Assembly: GCA_032716605.1 (NCBI GenBank)
Contig: CM064551.1
Coordinates: forward strand, 45,594,611 to 45,658,610
Origin: Paralithodes platypus
Taxonomy: Eukaryota; Arthropoda; Malacostraca; Decapoda; Lithodidae
Direction of reading: 5' to 3'
DNA length: 64,000 nucleotides
The translations under genes were made by a program, and so were the position numbers. Below the pieces are notes generated by a model, which was not told the DNA's origin, searched no databases, and saw nothing but the letters and a program-made list of their open reading frames with translations. The stretch's first letter is position 1, and each line of letters begins with the position of its first letter. Shown in pieces: positions 42,902 to 53,226 of this stretch.

Positions 42902-43693
42902 CTGGAGAGAGAGTAAGGAAGGGGAGTTGGTTAGTGATATGATATGTGTGCGAAAAAGAAGTGTGTGTACTTGTGTACTGTTCTTTAATATATAGACCGA
43001 GAATGGAGGGCCTTCAGTTAATAAGTTTGTGTGTCTGTTGTGCCATATATGTATGTATGTATGCATGTATATACTCTGGCACCTACCCCATTGCTGGGGG
43101 TGCCCGACTCGAGACAGAGACCAAACAGAAACAACATTTAAAGTTTCAATTCCTAGGGTCCGGGACCCCTTTTGCGTTCGCTCGCCCCCCTCTCTGTCTC
43201 GCCTATTAGGTGAAGTCTACAAGGGGAGGATGATTCCTAGCTTCCCACCCCAATACTGATGGCTAATCATAAAGCCTCTATATATTGCTTACAGCTAAGC
43301 AAAGCACCATTTATGGAGATGATTGATATAAGAAAAAAGCATATATATCAACGTTCTGTAATGTTATAAAACAAAAAAACTCCCGTCTGCATTTCAATAT
43401 ATGTTGGGAGTTTATTTCCTATCCGTATCCTGTATTAGGGAACTACATGTTGAATTACATACTGTAAATATAAGTTCGACATAAATCAGGTTTCCAAGAC
43501 AACAATTTATTTTTACTTATTTATCATGGTTAAAAGTGCACTGCAGTAAGGGTTAACAGCATGGCTGTTAGTATATATTAATCCACCCAATTTTTATATT
43601 AACAAACTATATTTATCCTTTTAACCTGGTTGACTGCTTCAAACAAGACGAATGGCCTATATCCAGAAAATTATATTAAACTTTTTTTTTTAC

Positions 43694-43868
43694 CTGGTTG
43701 GCAGGTTCGAAGCAGGAACTGGTGATCTCTGCCACAGAGAGCTGTTCGTGGTTGGCCTTGGCTGAGGAGACCACGGGGGCGTAGGTCACCAAGGGGAAGT
43801 GGATGCGGGGGTATGGGACTAGGTTGGTCTGGAACTCTGTCAGATCCACATTCAGGGCACCGTCGAAT
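43694..43868 (-). CDS. TUBA: alpha-tubulin, preceding exon
   Basis: Encodes [20 protein letters not shown] to [13 protein letters not shown] (about residues 243-301), joined in frame to the exon at 42901 across a 792-bp GT-AG intron. The acceptor is CTCCTCTAG|ATTCGAC and splits the Arg codon; the donor is AACCAG|GTAAAA. The M-loop region reads [14 protein letters not shown], more diverged than in typical somatic alpha-tubulins. This suggests a tissue-specific paralogue or an early decaying copy. Exons for residues 1-242 are not visible upstream up to 64000. Confidence 0.9.
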
Positions 43869-43977
43869 CTAGAGGAGTATACAAAATACTATAGATATAT
43901 GGAATTAGGTTATCTGTTAAAACCCGCAACTAAATTACTAACTGTTGTGACTACATTATTAGGATGTATTGTGAATC

Positions 43978-44180
43978 TTAACCCACAGAACCCCAGCGAC
44001 GCAAACCATGCATCCACAATGTATGTAACGCTAAACCCCAGGGACGCATAAGGTGCGTCCTGGTTAATTACTCCGGTCCTATGGCACTTAGAGGGCTCAG
44101 ATTTTTATGAGAACTGTATAAGTATCCCACGCAACAATGCCGATGGTTGAAAACTCTCAAAGTCTAACCGTGCGCGCGTG
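43978..44180. repeat. dispersed repeat, copy 2
   Basis: Matches 6833-7000 (TTAACCCACAGRACCCCAG, CAATGTATGTARCGCTAAA, GGTCCTATGG). Confidence 0.55.
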
Positions 44181-46084
44181 AGCGCGCAAAAACATGTTTT
44201 TGCCTGTTTTTGCCTACCCATTTCCCCATGTTAATTCTGACTTTCGGGCGCACCGTAGGACCCCTTAATGACCTAGGCGGGATCGGGTTTTTGTGGGTTT
44301 TCCTTCATTTCTAACCCATTCCTGGTGTTTTCTGGATTTTTTTTTTTTTTTACAACCCCCTGGTCCTGGGGTGTACATTTATTATTAAATAGCTGGGGTT
44401 CAGTGGGTTAACCAAGAGTAAGAAATGCGATTAGTAAACACTGAACATTATTAATTGTACAACGATAGGTACATGTACAAGGTTATAACAAATAAATTTG
44501 CAGTAATAACTATATGAAATATAAATATATAAGTATGTCCTATATCACTTCATACTAATAAGAGTTTGCCAGGGGGCCGTGGCAGTTCCTAGTAACTCCA
44601 TGAAAATATGGAGGAAGGTGGTAGTGGCAAGCTGGCTGTCACGTTAGTGGGGGGATTAATGGTTCACTCTGGTCCGGGTTTTAACGGTCCAGGTAGCCTT
44701 GGGGTAGATGCGGCTGCTTTGGGTGTACCAGGTATGTGTCACGTGGGTAGGAGATTCAGCTCCTTTCCTTTCAAAGTTCTTCACTCTGGCGGGCTTTCTG
44801 GGGCGGCGAGTCTATTTTACAAAATAGGGAAGTTGTAGGGCAAGTACGGGGCCATATTCAATCCAGCTATTTATATGGACTTTACAGGGTGGAAACATGG
44901 TAGATGCCATCCATGGTGGCACCTGATTTACTTATTGAGTGGAGGAAATCTGAAGGGTGACTTGGTATGCCGTGGCAGCACCCGAGGTTCTGCTGACATA
45001 GGGGCTGGAGCAACAGAGGAAAAAGAAGGTCAAGAGAAGGTGTTGGTCTCTAGGCTGTTTCTTCAGCACTCCTATCGGTGTCTGCCAGGGGTGTCGTTCT
45101 GGTTGTCCTCTCCAGGCATTGCCTCTGTCATAGGGCATGCTGTCTCTTGCAGGGCCAGGTTTTGTGCTGGGGAGTCCTTCTGCCACTCTTAAAGGATCCT
45201 GGGGAGCTCCTCCTGCCACTCTCGACTCAGCTATCCAAATTAGTCATCGTGAGTGTTGAGCTCCTGTAGCTCCATGCAGTCAGTAACTTCCTCCTGCACT
45301 CTCGAAGCATCCTGGGGGGCTCCTCCTGCGATTCTCGACTCAGCTATTCAAAGTAGTCATCGTGAGAGTTGAGCTCCTGTAGCTCCACGCATTCAGTAAC
45401 TTCCTCCTGCAGGACAGAGTCGTGCGGCGGACTAGGGGTGTCAAAACACTTTCTCGTACAAGCTTGTCAGGCCTCGGTGGTTTGTCATTATTTTTTAAGA
45501 GACTGAGCGAGACACATCTTCCCCCTGCAACGTCTCTCAATGCACTGAGTGGCCCGACAGTGATCTCACCATTCTAAAGAGTCTCAAATTATGCAGCACT
45601 CACTCCCGGCTAGCCTGACAATAGTTTGCGCGGAAAATAACCAATAAATTATGAAAATATGAAGAAAAATAGGTGATAATTGAGGAAGGGGGAAGAGGGG
45701 GAAAAAGGTGAGGAAGGGTGGGGTTGGGAAACATATGGACGAGTTGTAGGAAGTATTAGAGGGTAATTTTCTCACCTAATGACATATTCCTCTGATTTAA
45801 GAGCCCCTGGGGCGTTTTTGAAGTTTTTGTTCATGGTCTTGCTTCCGTGAGGCCTATCACATTCTCTATACACATACTTCCGTGAGACTTATCGCACTTC
45901 TCGGGTATTCATGTTATTGTACTTTTATAATATTAATATATTACCAGTACATTCTTTATATAAATTCGTATTATATAAATTAATGCTAAATTTCATAATA
46001 CATGTAATTTATGTTATATGAAAATAACTTGAACAATTGCCAAATCCCGACTAATTGTGTGTAAAATTCACCAGATTAAACAGT
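44181..46084. other. non-coding stretch with tandem repeat
   Basis: No supported gene. A 113-bp unit beginning ATCCTGGGGRGCTCCTCCTG is present twice in tandem at 45196-45420. At 45841-45899 two inverted copies of the piggyBac subterminal motif (CTTCCGTGAGGCCTATC and CTTCCGTGAGACTTATCGC) mark the end of a piggyBac-type remnant. Frames at 44608-45269 match nothing I know. Confidence 0.45.
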
Positions 46085-46240
46085 ACAGTAAGGTACGATA
46101 ATTTATTCAGTTTTCCGTACCTGAAAATTTCCGTACCGTACCTTCAGAAAAATACTGTACCGTAATTCCGTACCGTACTTTGGCTAAAAAACAACTGTAC
46201 TGTGCCGAATTCCATGCCGTACCGTACCGTACCACCAGCC
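46085..46240. repeat. GTACCGTAC short repeats
   Basis: Clustered GTACCGTACC/TACTGTAC motifs, also at 48028-48135 on the other side of the LINE at 46436-47985. Confidence 0.6.
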
Positions 46241-46435
46241 TTGCCCAGCAATGATGTCAACAGTGTGCCCTGGTTGTACTTTGACATCACTCTCTTATAA
46301 AATGAATGTCAAATAATTGAAATCGATTACATTTTAATGTGGATCTAAAGATAACTAGACCAATTAAGGGAGGAAGCCCTTGCAAAGAGTCTGGCAGAAA
46401 AGGATACTAACTGTTTTTGGAAGGACATCAGATCC

Positions 46436-47985
46436 ATGCAAAATTGTAACACACCATTACCTGTCAGTGTTGAGGGGGTTACGGGTGAAGAGAACATTGC
46501 TGACTTATGGAAAACTCATTTTAAGGAACTACTTAACAGTGTAAACCAAACGTCTACTAATGGTGCAATTCAATATGTGAAAGATAGTAATTATGAAGAC
46601 ATTAAAGTGACTGAAAGTGATCTTGAGAATGCCATAAGAAAACTTAACCTAAACAAAGCTTGTGGGCTGGATGGTATATATGCAGAACATCTTAAATATG
46701 CAGATAAGTTGTTAATAGATAAACTTAGTTCTTGCATCACCAGTCTATTTACGCATGGTATCCTGCCAGAGTCTATGATATCCGTAATACTTGTTCCTGT
46801 CATTAAAGATAAATCAGGTAAAATTACAGCTAAAGACAACTACCGCCCAGTAGCACTTGCTAGTGTGGTGAGTAAGGTAGTTGAAATGATATTGCTAGAA
46901 AGAATGTCTGCATATATTGTCACCAGCAGCAATCAGTTTGGCTTTAAGAAAAATCACGGCACAGACCAATGCATATATGTGCTGAAAGAAGTGATTGACA
47001 CATACAACAAGCTAAATAGCTCAATTTTCTCTTGTTTTCTTGATGCAAGTAATAGGGTGTGTCACAAAACCTTATTTGAAAAATTAGTTAACAGGGGAGT
47101 GCCTAGCTATATTGTTAGGATACTTATTTTCTGGTATGCTAATCAAAAAATGTGTGTAAGATGGGGCAACATCCTGTCAGGCTCTTTCGCTGTAACCAAT
47201 GGTGTTAGGCAGGGGGGGATATTGTCTCCGTATCTTTTCAACGTCTACATGGATGATCTTAGTCTGGAGCTGAACAAGACTCGCACTGGGTGCCGCATTG
47301 GCAGCACCATTGTAAATCATCTCATGTATGCTGATGACCTAGCCTTAATCGCGCCCTCTGGAGCAGGACTGGATAAATTATTAAGAGTATGTGAAAAATT
47401 TGGAATCGAACATTCAGTCAAATTTAATCCTATAAAGAGCAATATCATAATATTTAAATCTAACCTTCTATTGAAATCAAAGCTACCTAAATTCCATTTG
47501 TATGAAGAAATTATAGAAGAAGTAAGTAAAGTAAAGTATCTAGGACACTATTTTCAAGTGATCGCTCAGATGATGAGGATATGGGTCGTCAGCGAAGGCA
47601 ACTTTACATGCAGGGAAATTCAATATTAAGAAAATTTCATATGTGCACATGGGATACAAAAATAACATTGTTCAACTCCTACTGCTCACCAATGTATACA
47701 GCACAACTATGGTGGAACTATAAGAAAATGACAGTGAATAGACTAAGTATCTCATATCACAATATCATGAAAATGTTTCTGGGGCTCTCAAAATATGAGA
47801 GTACAAGTACGCTATGTGCCTATATGAACTTACACTGTTACCAATCACTCATTAGAAAGCCAACATATAAATTCATTCAGCGCCTTAACACTTCTGAGAA
47901 CAGTATCATTAAAATGCTACAAACTCCAAGCATAGGCTACACCTCTAGGATCCAGGCACACTGGAGGAAGTTGCTCTATATTTAA
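46436..47985 (+). pseudogene. LINE reverse transcriptase, 5'-truncated
   Basis: A non-LTR reverse transcriptase fragment without its endonuclease. It reads LNLNKACGLDGIYAEHLKY, NYRPVALASVVSKVVE, NQFGFKKNHGTDQC, NGVRQGGILSPYLFNVYMDD and NHLMYADDLALIAPS with intact YADD. The preceding catalytic segment reads FLDASNRVCHKTLFEKL, lacking the AFD of LDASKAFD. A frameshift near 47580-47600 leads into the C-terminal part (WDTKITLFNSYCSPMYTAQL...RIQAHWRKLLYI) ending at 47985. The clade is not resolved; L2/CR1-like is possible. Copies flanked by GTACCGTAC repeats suggest insertion into that repeat. Confidence 0.8.
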
Positions 47986-48334
47986 CCTTAAGTAATGAAT
48001 TCAGGTCTGCTACTCTACAGAATTAACATACCGGTACTGAACCTCATAGTGCAGTACAGTACCGATATTCCTATACTGTACTGTAGCAACATACTGTACC
48101 GGATGCTAAATGATGTGAGGCATGGTACTGTACACAATTAGGACAGTGGTTTTGGTAACCCAGTAGTTTGATGACCACTGTTTTTGGTTGAGGCAGTGCT
48201 GTGAACTACATGATAGCAAGCTGGGTATTATTTAATTTATTTTTATTTTATGTAGCCTATGTACAGTAGCTTATATATATTTATGTTACTGTAAGGTATA
48301 GATGGTCCCCTCTGTACTGTGTGAGTCTGAAATA

Positions 48335-48370
<36 letters not shown>

Positions 48371-49031
48371 TACTTCGTCCAATTGAAACTTCATTTCTGA
48401 TCAAATTACGACAGAAAACTGTGAATTTGAGTCGAAAAATGTCCGCCATCTTGAAAACTAGCGACCATATTTGCATCATTGAATTTGTCATGCCAAAATA
48501 CATACATTTTGATGCCTAGATCATTAAATTATGTGGTACTCAGAGGGTTAAAGCTATAATTTCATTGACAGTGGCATCCCTCATAAACAGATCCATTTCC
48601 TTTGTGATCTTTGTAATACCCTTAGCTGCAGCCTTTAGCCTTTTCAGTTTAGTAATGTCCATGATGATTCAAATAATAACAAATGTTACACTATTTAGGG
48701 AGAAAAAAAAACTGATCCACGATTTAAAGATAAACAAACGATTACGAAATAAACTAATCTAAGCCTAGTCTAATAGCATATACAGTATAGCCTACTATCC
48801 CCCATCCTACCAAAATTATGACATTTCTGTGAAAATATTAGAAGACGGTGGAAAATTGGCTATAGACTAATAATGTGTTCTGTTCGTCAAAGTATCGTGC
48901 TGCCCTACTCACGATCATGTTATATATTTTATAGGTACCCTAGGGACCTAAGTGTACACTACCATAGCTCACTTCTTCCTTGGACATTTCCATCAGGAAA
49001 TATCGTGCTTTGGAGAAAAGCAGCTCCATCC
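47986..49031. other. non-coding; GTACTGTAC repeats and (TTA)n
   Basis: GTACTGTACC motifs at 48028-48135 and a (TTA)n microsatellite at 48339-48369. Small frames (48565-48762, hydrophobic) are unsupported. Confidence 0.5.
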
Positions 49032-49063
49032 TTAACTGGGAAGCGTGATAAGCCTCACGAAAG
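49032..49063 (+). repeat. piggyBac-type terminus fragment
   Basis: TTAA-CTGGGAAGCGTGATAAGCCTCACGAAAG resembles the left end of the piggyBac element at 14423 (CCCGGCAAGCGCGATAGGCCTCACGGAAG). Confidence 0.55.
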
Positions 49064-49146
49064 TACATTCTGCTCCCATATAAAACATGTTCGAATAACA
49101 CGAGTCTCGATTAATACAAAATATTCATCCCAAAATATTCTATTAA

Positions 49147-49735
49147 CCCGGGAAAGGCAAGCGTCCTCTAAGAGATTTGGTGGTGGAAGGCGAAGGTCCT
49201 CATAAGATCCAAGGCCTATAAAAATCCTTTTAAAACACCCCAGTGGCACTCAAAACAAAGCAATATGTGATTAGGTGTGATAATCCCCCCCCCTACCCTT
49301 CCTCTCCTTTTCCTGCCTCCTCAATTATCACCTATTTTTCCTCTCATTCCCCCTTTTATCGGGTAATTTTCGGCGCGAATTTTCTTCCTGCGGTCTCTAT
49401 AGCATGGGCGAGGCATCTAGAGATCCTTGCAACAGAGAGACTTCTTAGAGCCATCAGTGTCGCTTGAGAACTCGGAAGGAGAGGATATATGCCGCCGCAG
49501 CTCTCCCCTCATGAATGGACCCGTCGGCAATAATACTTCTTTTTCACCCCCCAAATACTATTCCCACTTGTTTTATTGTTCTTAAATGTTAATATCTTCA
49601 TATTAAACGTAAAATAGGCGCATATAAATAAGTAATAACGATATTTATGGTAAAATTCTGATTTTCGTCGGGAATGAACCAAAATACCTCCGCATGGCGA
49701 GACATTTCAAATACCATAGTCTAGCCTTTGCCGGG
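49147..49735. mobile_element. TTAA-type MITE, copy 1
   Basis: Flanked by TTAA on both sides (49143-49146 and 49736-49739) with imperfect inverted ends CCCGGGAAAGGCAAG and, inverted, CCCGGCAAAGGCTAG. It has no ORF, so it is non-autonomous. The ends resemble those of the piggyBac element at 14427. A second copy is at 39743-40329. Confidence 0.75.
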
Positions 49736-49758
49736 TTAATACAAGGATGATCTATTAA

Positions 49759-50142
49759 CCCATTGGCTGTGGGAGACGTTCCAGAACGCCATGGCAATAT
49801 ACAGCAATTTACAGGCTTTTAAAGCCTCTTATAGCCTGTAGAATCGACAGTCTACCCGTCCTTCCCCCAGCCAGCCGGCCGGTGCACTGAGGAGTATGAG
49901 CCATACTCTTGCGAGATAAACCGCGCTGCCAAAGGCAAATGTAGTATGACATTAGCAATAATTGCTAATTTTAGCGAATGTCTATGGTAGCGCTACGGGT
50001 GAAGCTCGTTTTGGTGTAATTTTGAAGCTATTTCCTTCTAGTTTTGGCTAAATACATTTAATTTCATTCAGACACTTGCTAAATCAATCAGGAGTGCCTG
50101 AATGAACCCTAATATGGCGGAAATATGCCCGCACCGTAAGTG
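49759..50142. mobile_element. candidate second TTAA-type MITE
   Basis: 384 bp between TTAA (49755-49758) and TTAA (50143-50146). Ends CCCATTGGCTGTGGG and, inverted, CACTTACGGTGCGGG align only with a gap. Confidence 0.4.
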
Positions 50143-50622
50143 TTAACACGAGTTGGGCTTCAAGAACAGGGCAAATCCGAGGAGTTCTTCATTAGCACGA
50201 GTTGGTCTCGATCACCACACATAAATACATACAGTATTATGAGATTACTTATCACACACTTTATTGGAAATGTCATAATATCTAGCCTAGCCTAACTCAT
50301 TGTTCATTTCCTTAGCTTTCATCGAGCACGGTCGGCAATGTTCTGTTTTGATGGTTCTAGGCATTCAATTCCTTTATCATTACCACCAGGCCCACAGTCT
50401 CTAACACTGAATTCACTAAAGGCCGTAATAAATGCGAGAAATACAAAGTTTGGGCCCAAAAAAAACTTGTAAACAGGTGTTATTTTTAATACAATGGACG
50501 GTCTCCTTCTTCTTGCTGTCATTAAAGATGGAGTCCACAACGCCAACTTGCGCAACTGACGCTCGGATGTCAGATTCACTCGGGCTAGTTCTCTCCAGAC
50601 ACTTTAAAGCCTCACTTCAGAT
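50143..50622. other. unassigned
   Basis: The minus strand has short frames (e.g. 50579-50319 ending VRDCGPGGNDKGIECLEPSK) with no recognised domain. It may be the decayed continuation of the element that starts at 51012. Confidence 0.3.
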
Positions 50623-51012
50623 TCACCATCTACTGGTGACACTCAGGAGTGACCACCAAGAAGCCGTGGATGTGGCAAGGATGTTGTCTACTTTAGCTCC
50701 TCCCTTATAAATATAGCGAAGCTGAAACTCCTCAGATAATATCGGGGCTGACGGTAGCTGAAACCTTTGTACATATAAATGCCCGAACACTGCAACCTTA
50801 CCGTGGGGGTGCTTATTAGTGTGTAAAGTAGAGGGTACAAAGTTTAAATCTACACCACCCCAACCCGCCGCAGCCTCGCCCGGCACGCGAATCATGTAAA
50901 CAAGGGATGGAGGCTCAGCACGAGAAATGGGTTGAGACAACGAAAAAAAATAAGCAAAGGACGAGGATTGAGATACAAGTAAGGAATGGAAAAAAGGAAC
51001 ATAACAGGTCAC
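50623..51012 (-). pseudogene. second SGNH-hydrolase-like ORF of an LTR element
   Basis: Minus-strand frame containing NFVPST, KVAVFGHLYVQRFQL and GGAKVDNIL, matching in order and spacing the SGNH ORF at 37141-36686 (EFVPSS, KVALFGHSYVRDFPL, GARVDTVR). The catalytic Ser is replaced by Leu (GHL), and similarity stops near 50690. As there, the frame begins right beside a primer-binding-site-like sequence. Confidence 0.6.
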
Positions 51013-51019
51013 AGCACCA
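51008..51019 (-). promoter_or_regulatory. primer-binding-site-like sequence
   Basis: Minus strand TGGTGCTGTGAC, one base different from the tRNA-His-type site at 37168-37179, and directly upstream of the SGNH-like frame in both cases. Confidence 0.45.
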
Positions 51020-51499
51020 ATTTTACTGTCGGGACTTAAAGATCGTATAGTGGGACGGTGAAATTATGACAGTAAAGTTATAGTTTAATTTACCTGGTTA
51101 TGTTAGGAATCTTCATAAAACGTCATACCTAAATTATAATGGCCATCAGTGAACTTAGGAATGACTTAGCTGGAAGTAGGGTAGATCGTGGGCAGATAAA
51201 TATAGGCTGGAATACAATTAACCGGCTGAGTTGGCGAAGGTCTACACTTGGTGAAGTCTCGGGAGGGAATGGCGGGAGTCTAATCATCTAATGCTTCGTT
51301 ATTTCAGCTCGCTTCAAAATAAAATATTGCAGGAATGCGCCTCCCTTCGACCTTGCATATATATTTATATTTACTATTCTTAATAGTACTGAATGTTACA
51401 TACAAGACTGTATTCTTTTAGATATAGTTTACTAACTGTATGTTGAGCATTATTTCTTAATACTAGAATAACCAATATATTGTGGCCATTCCTTAGTCA
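51020..51499 (-). repeat. possible LTR of the second SGNH-bearing element
   Basis: By position this would be the 5' LTR (ending ...CCCGACAGTAAAA on the minus strand, perhaps starting TGTGACTAAGG near 51500). No second copy is present, so the boundaries are guesses. Confidence 0.3.
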
Positions 51500-51950
51500 C
51501 AATACCCCGATATCATAAAAAGGCAGCAAATGCTTGCCTAGTAACTATCGCCCAATCAGCTTAACCTCTGTTGTATGCAAAATGCTAGAAACTCTGATAA
51601 GAGACAGACTCGTAAACCCCCTGGAGGAAAACAAATTACTACAGGATACCCAACATGGTTTTCGAAATAATAATTCCTGCTTGACCAACCTTTTAGACTT
51701 CCTCCATGACATCCGTAGCCTATATAATGAAAGTAAAGTTGTAGATATTTTATACCTTGACTTCCAAAAAGCCTTTGATAAAGTTCCACACAGACGCGTA
51801 TTAATGAAGCTAAAAGTGCACAGAATACAAGGCGATGTTTTGAATTGGATAGAAAATTGGCTCGGAGAAATAAAGCAAAGAGTAGTCATACATGGGAAAG
51901 CATCACCATGGACCAATGTAACTAGCGATGTACCTCAAGGACAGAATTTG
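51500..51950 (+). pseudogene. LINE reverse transcriptase, N-half fragment
   Basis: Contains NYRPISLTSVVCKMLETLI, QHGFRNNNSCLTNLLDFLHD, LYLDFQKAFDKVPHRRVLMK and TSDVPQG, the fingers and palm of a Jockey/CR1-type reverse transcriptase with the LDFQKAFD Asp. It breaks off after VPQG, before the FADD box. The related fragment at 41688 begins at the same motif. Confidence 0.8.
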
Positions 51951-52451
51951 GCTCTCTGTCACTCTTTTGACTCTGAGGGAGGCCCTCATTTAATTAAACC
52001 TGCTTTTTGTCACCTTCAAATAAAACAGGCAAACCCCTCCCTAGCCTGATGAAGATAAAAATCCCCAAACCACCCACGGCCGCCCTTGTTGATGTAGGTG
52101 GCCAGGACTCCTTCTTCACCAATTCCAGAGAGTAGGCAGTGGCGGAGCTTGTCCCACCAACACACTCCCCCATTGGACGAGGAAAAACGCTCCAAGACAT
52201 GACATCACAGCAGGCAGGCTATCGCATTGGCCGAGACGCTCGCTCGGGCTATCTCACCCCATTGGGCGACCCAAAATCCACGAATAAGGAAACACGGTCA
52301 AAGGGGATCCTCCAAGCTACGCAAAACCTGGAGGATCAAGATTCAGGTCAGGTAAACCTGGAAGCCCTGTGATTGGCTGGCAGCAGACACTCTGATCTTC
52401 CAGCCAGCTTTATATAGACCCCTTAGCACACAGTCGCCGCATGGCAACCCT
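51951..52451. other. non-coding stretch
   Basis: No gene supported. Several CCCATTGG-type boxes, not interpretable alone. Confidence 0.35.
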
Positions 52452-52975
52452 GGCCTATGGGGTTGGCAACGCTGGTTTAAATCAGCGAGGTTAAGCAACG
52501 TGGGGTCTGGTCAGTAGTTGGATGGGTGACCGCCTGGTACCGGCACACAGCTGCTGGGTGGGTTGGGTGGCCCTGCACCAGCATGGTGTAGCTGGATGGG
52601 TGATTGCACCCGGGACCGACATTGATCAGATGGTTGTCACACATGCATGGGATGGGTGAAATTTCCTTGGCTTGCCACCAGGGTCCAAGTAGCCCAGGAG
52701 TGTTGAACAAACTCCAATTCCTGTGTAGTTCCGTCTCACTCAGACGAAAATGAGTACCTGGAATCGTTGTGGCTCAAATGAATCCAGGGACCTGATTGGT
52801 GGCTTCCTGCAACCAATCAAACACATGAGAATGAGAACTTGGCTAGCCACCAGGATTGCTCAGTGGTCATTGGGCTGGCCTTCTCTCGTGTTCGCCTCGT
52901 CCCACCCATACGTAAAACTGGGTACCTGGAGTGTAAAAACGGCCTTGGCAAGGTCGTATCCTGGGGTAAATTTGA
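52452..52975 (+). repeat. 5S-rRNA-derived SINE
   Basis: The head at 52481-52545 reads like the 3' two-thirds of 5S rRNA, including GAGGTTAAGCAACGT and AGTTGGATGGGTGACCGCCTGG (internal promoter A and C boxes of 5S genes). A body of about 420 bp follows; its last 290 bp recur inverted at 19795-20090. That combination is the structure of SINE3-type elements. The 5' third of the 5S part is strongly diverged. Confidence 0.7.
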
Positions 52976-53191
52976 TTACTTGTCTCATCTTTCCTATATT
53001 CCCTCCGTTCATAAGTGTCTGTCTGTCCTGCCTGTCCCCCATCCTAGCCCAAATAAACAACTCGCGCAGGTTGGGTCAAGCCCCGACGCCTTCATCTCCT
53101 ACTACAATTCACTTCCTCTGTCCCAACTCTAGTATTCGAGGCATTGGGTGATCAAAATTATTACTTGTCTCATCTTTCCTATATTCCCTCC
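52975..53191. repeat. 32-bp direct repeat around a 153-bp segment
   Basis: ATTACTTGTCTCATCTTTCC(TATATTCCCTCC) occurs at 52975-53006 and identically at 53160-53191. Confidence 0.8.
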
Positions 53192-53226
53192 TCCAGTCGC
53201 CGCTGTTCTCAAGAACTCGGGTTCCC

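Noticed and set aside
48565..48762. Small hydrophobic protein
   Set aside because: Short frame in AT-rich DNA next to a microsatellite; no supporting signal.
52452..52545. Functional 5S rRNA gene
   Set aside because: The first third is strongly diverged and the sequence runs straight into a SINE body without a T-run terminator.
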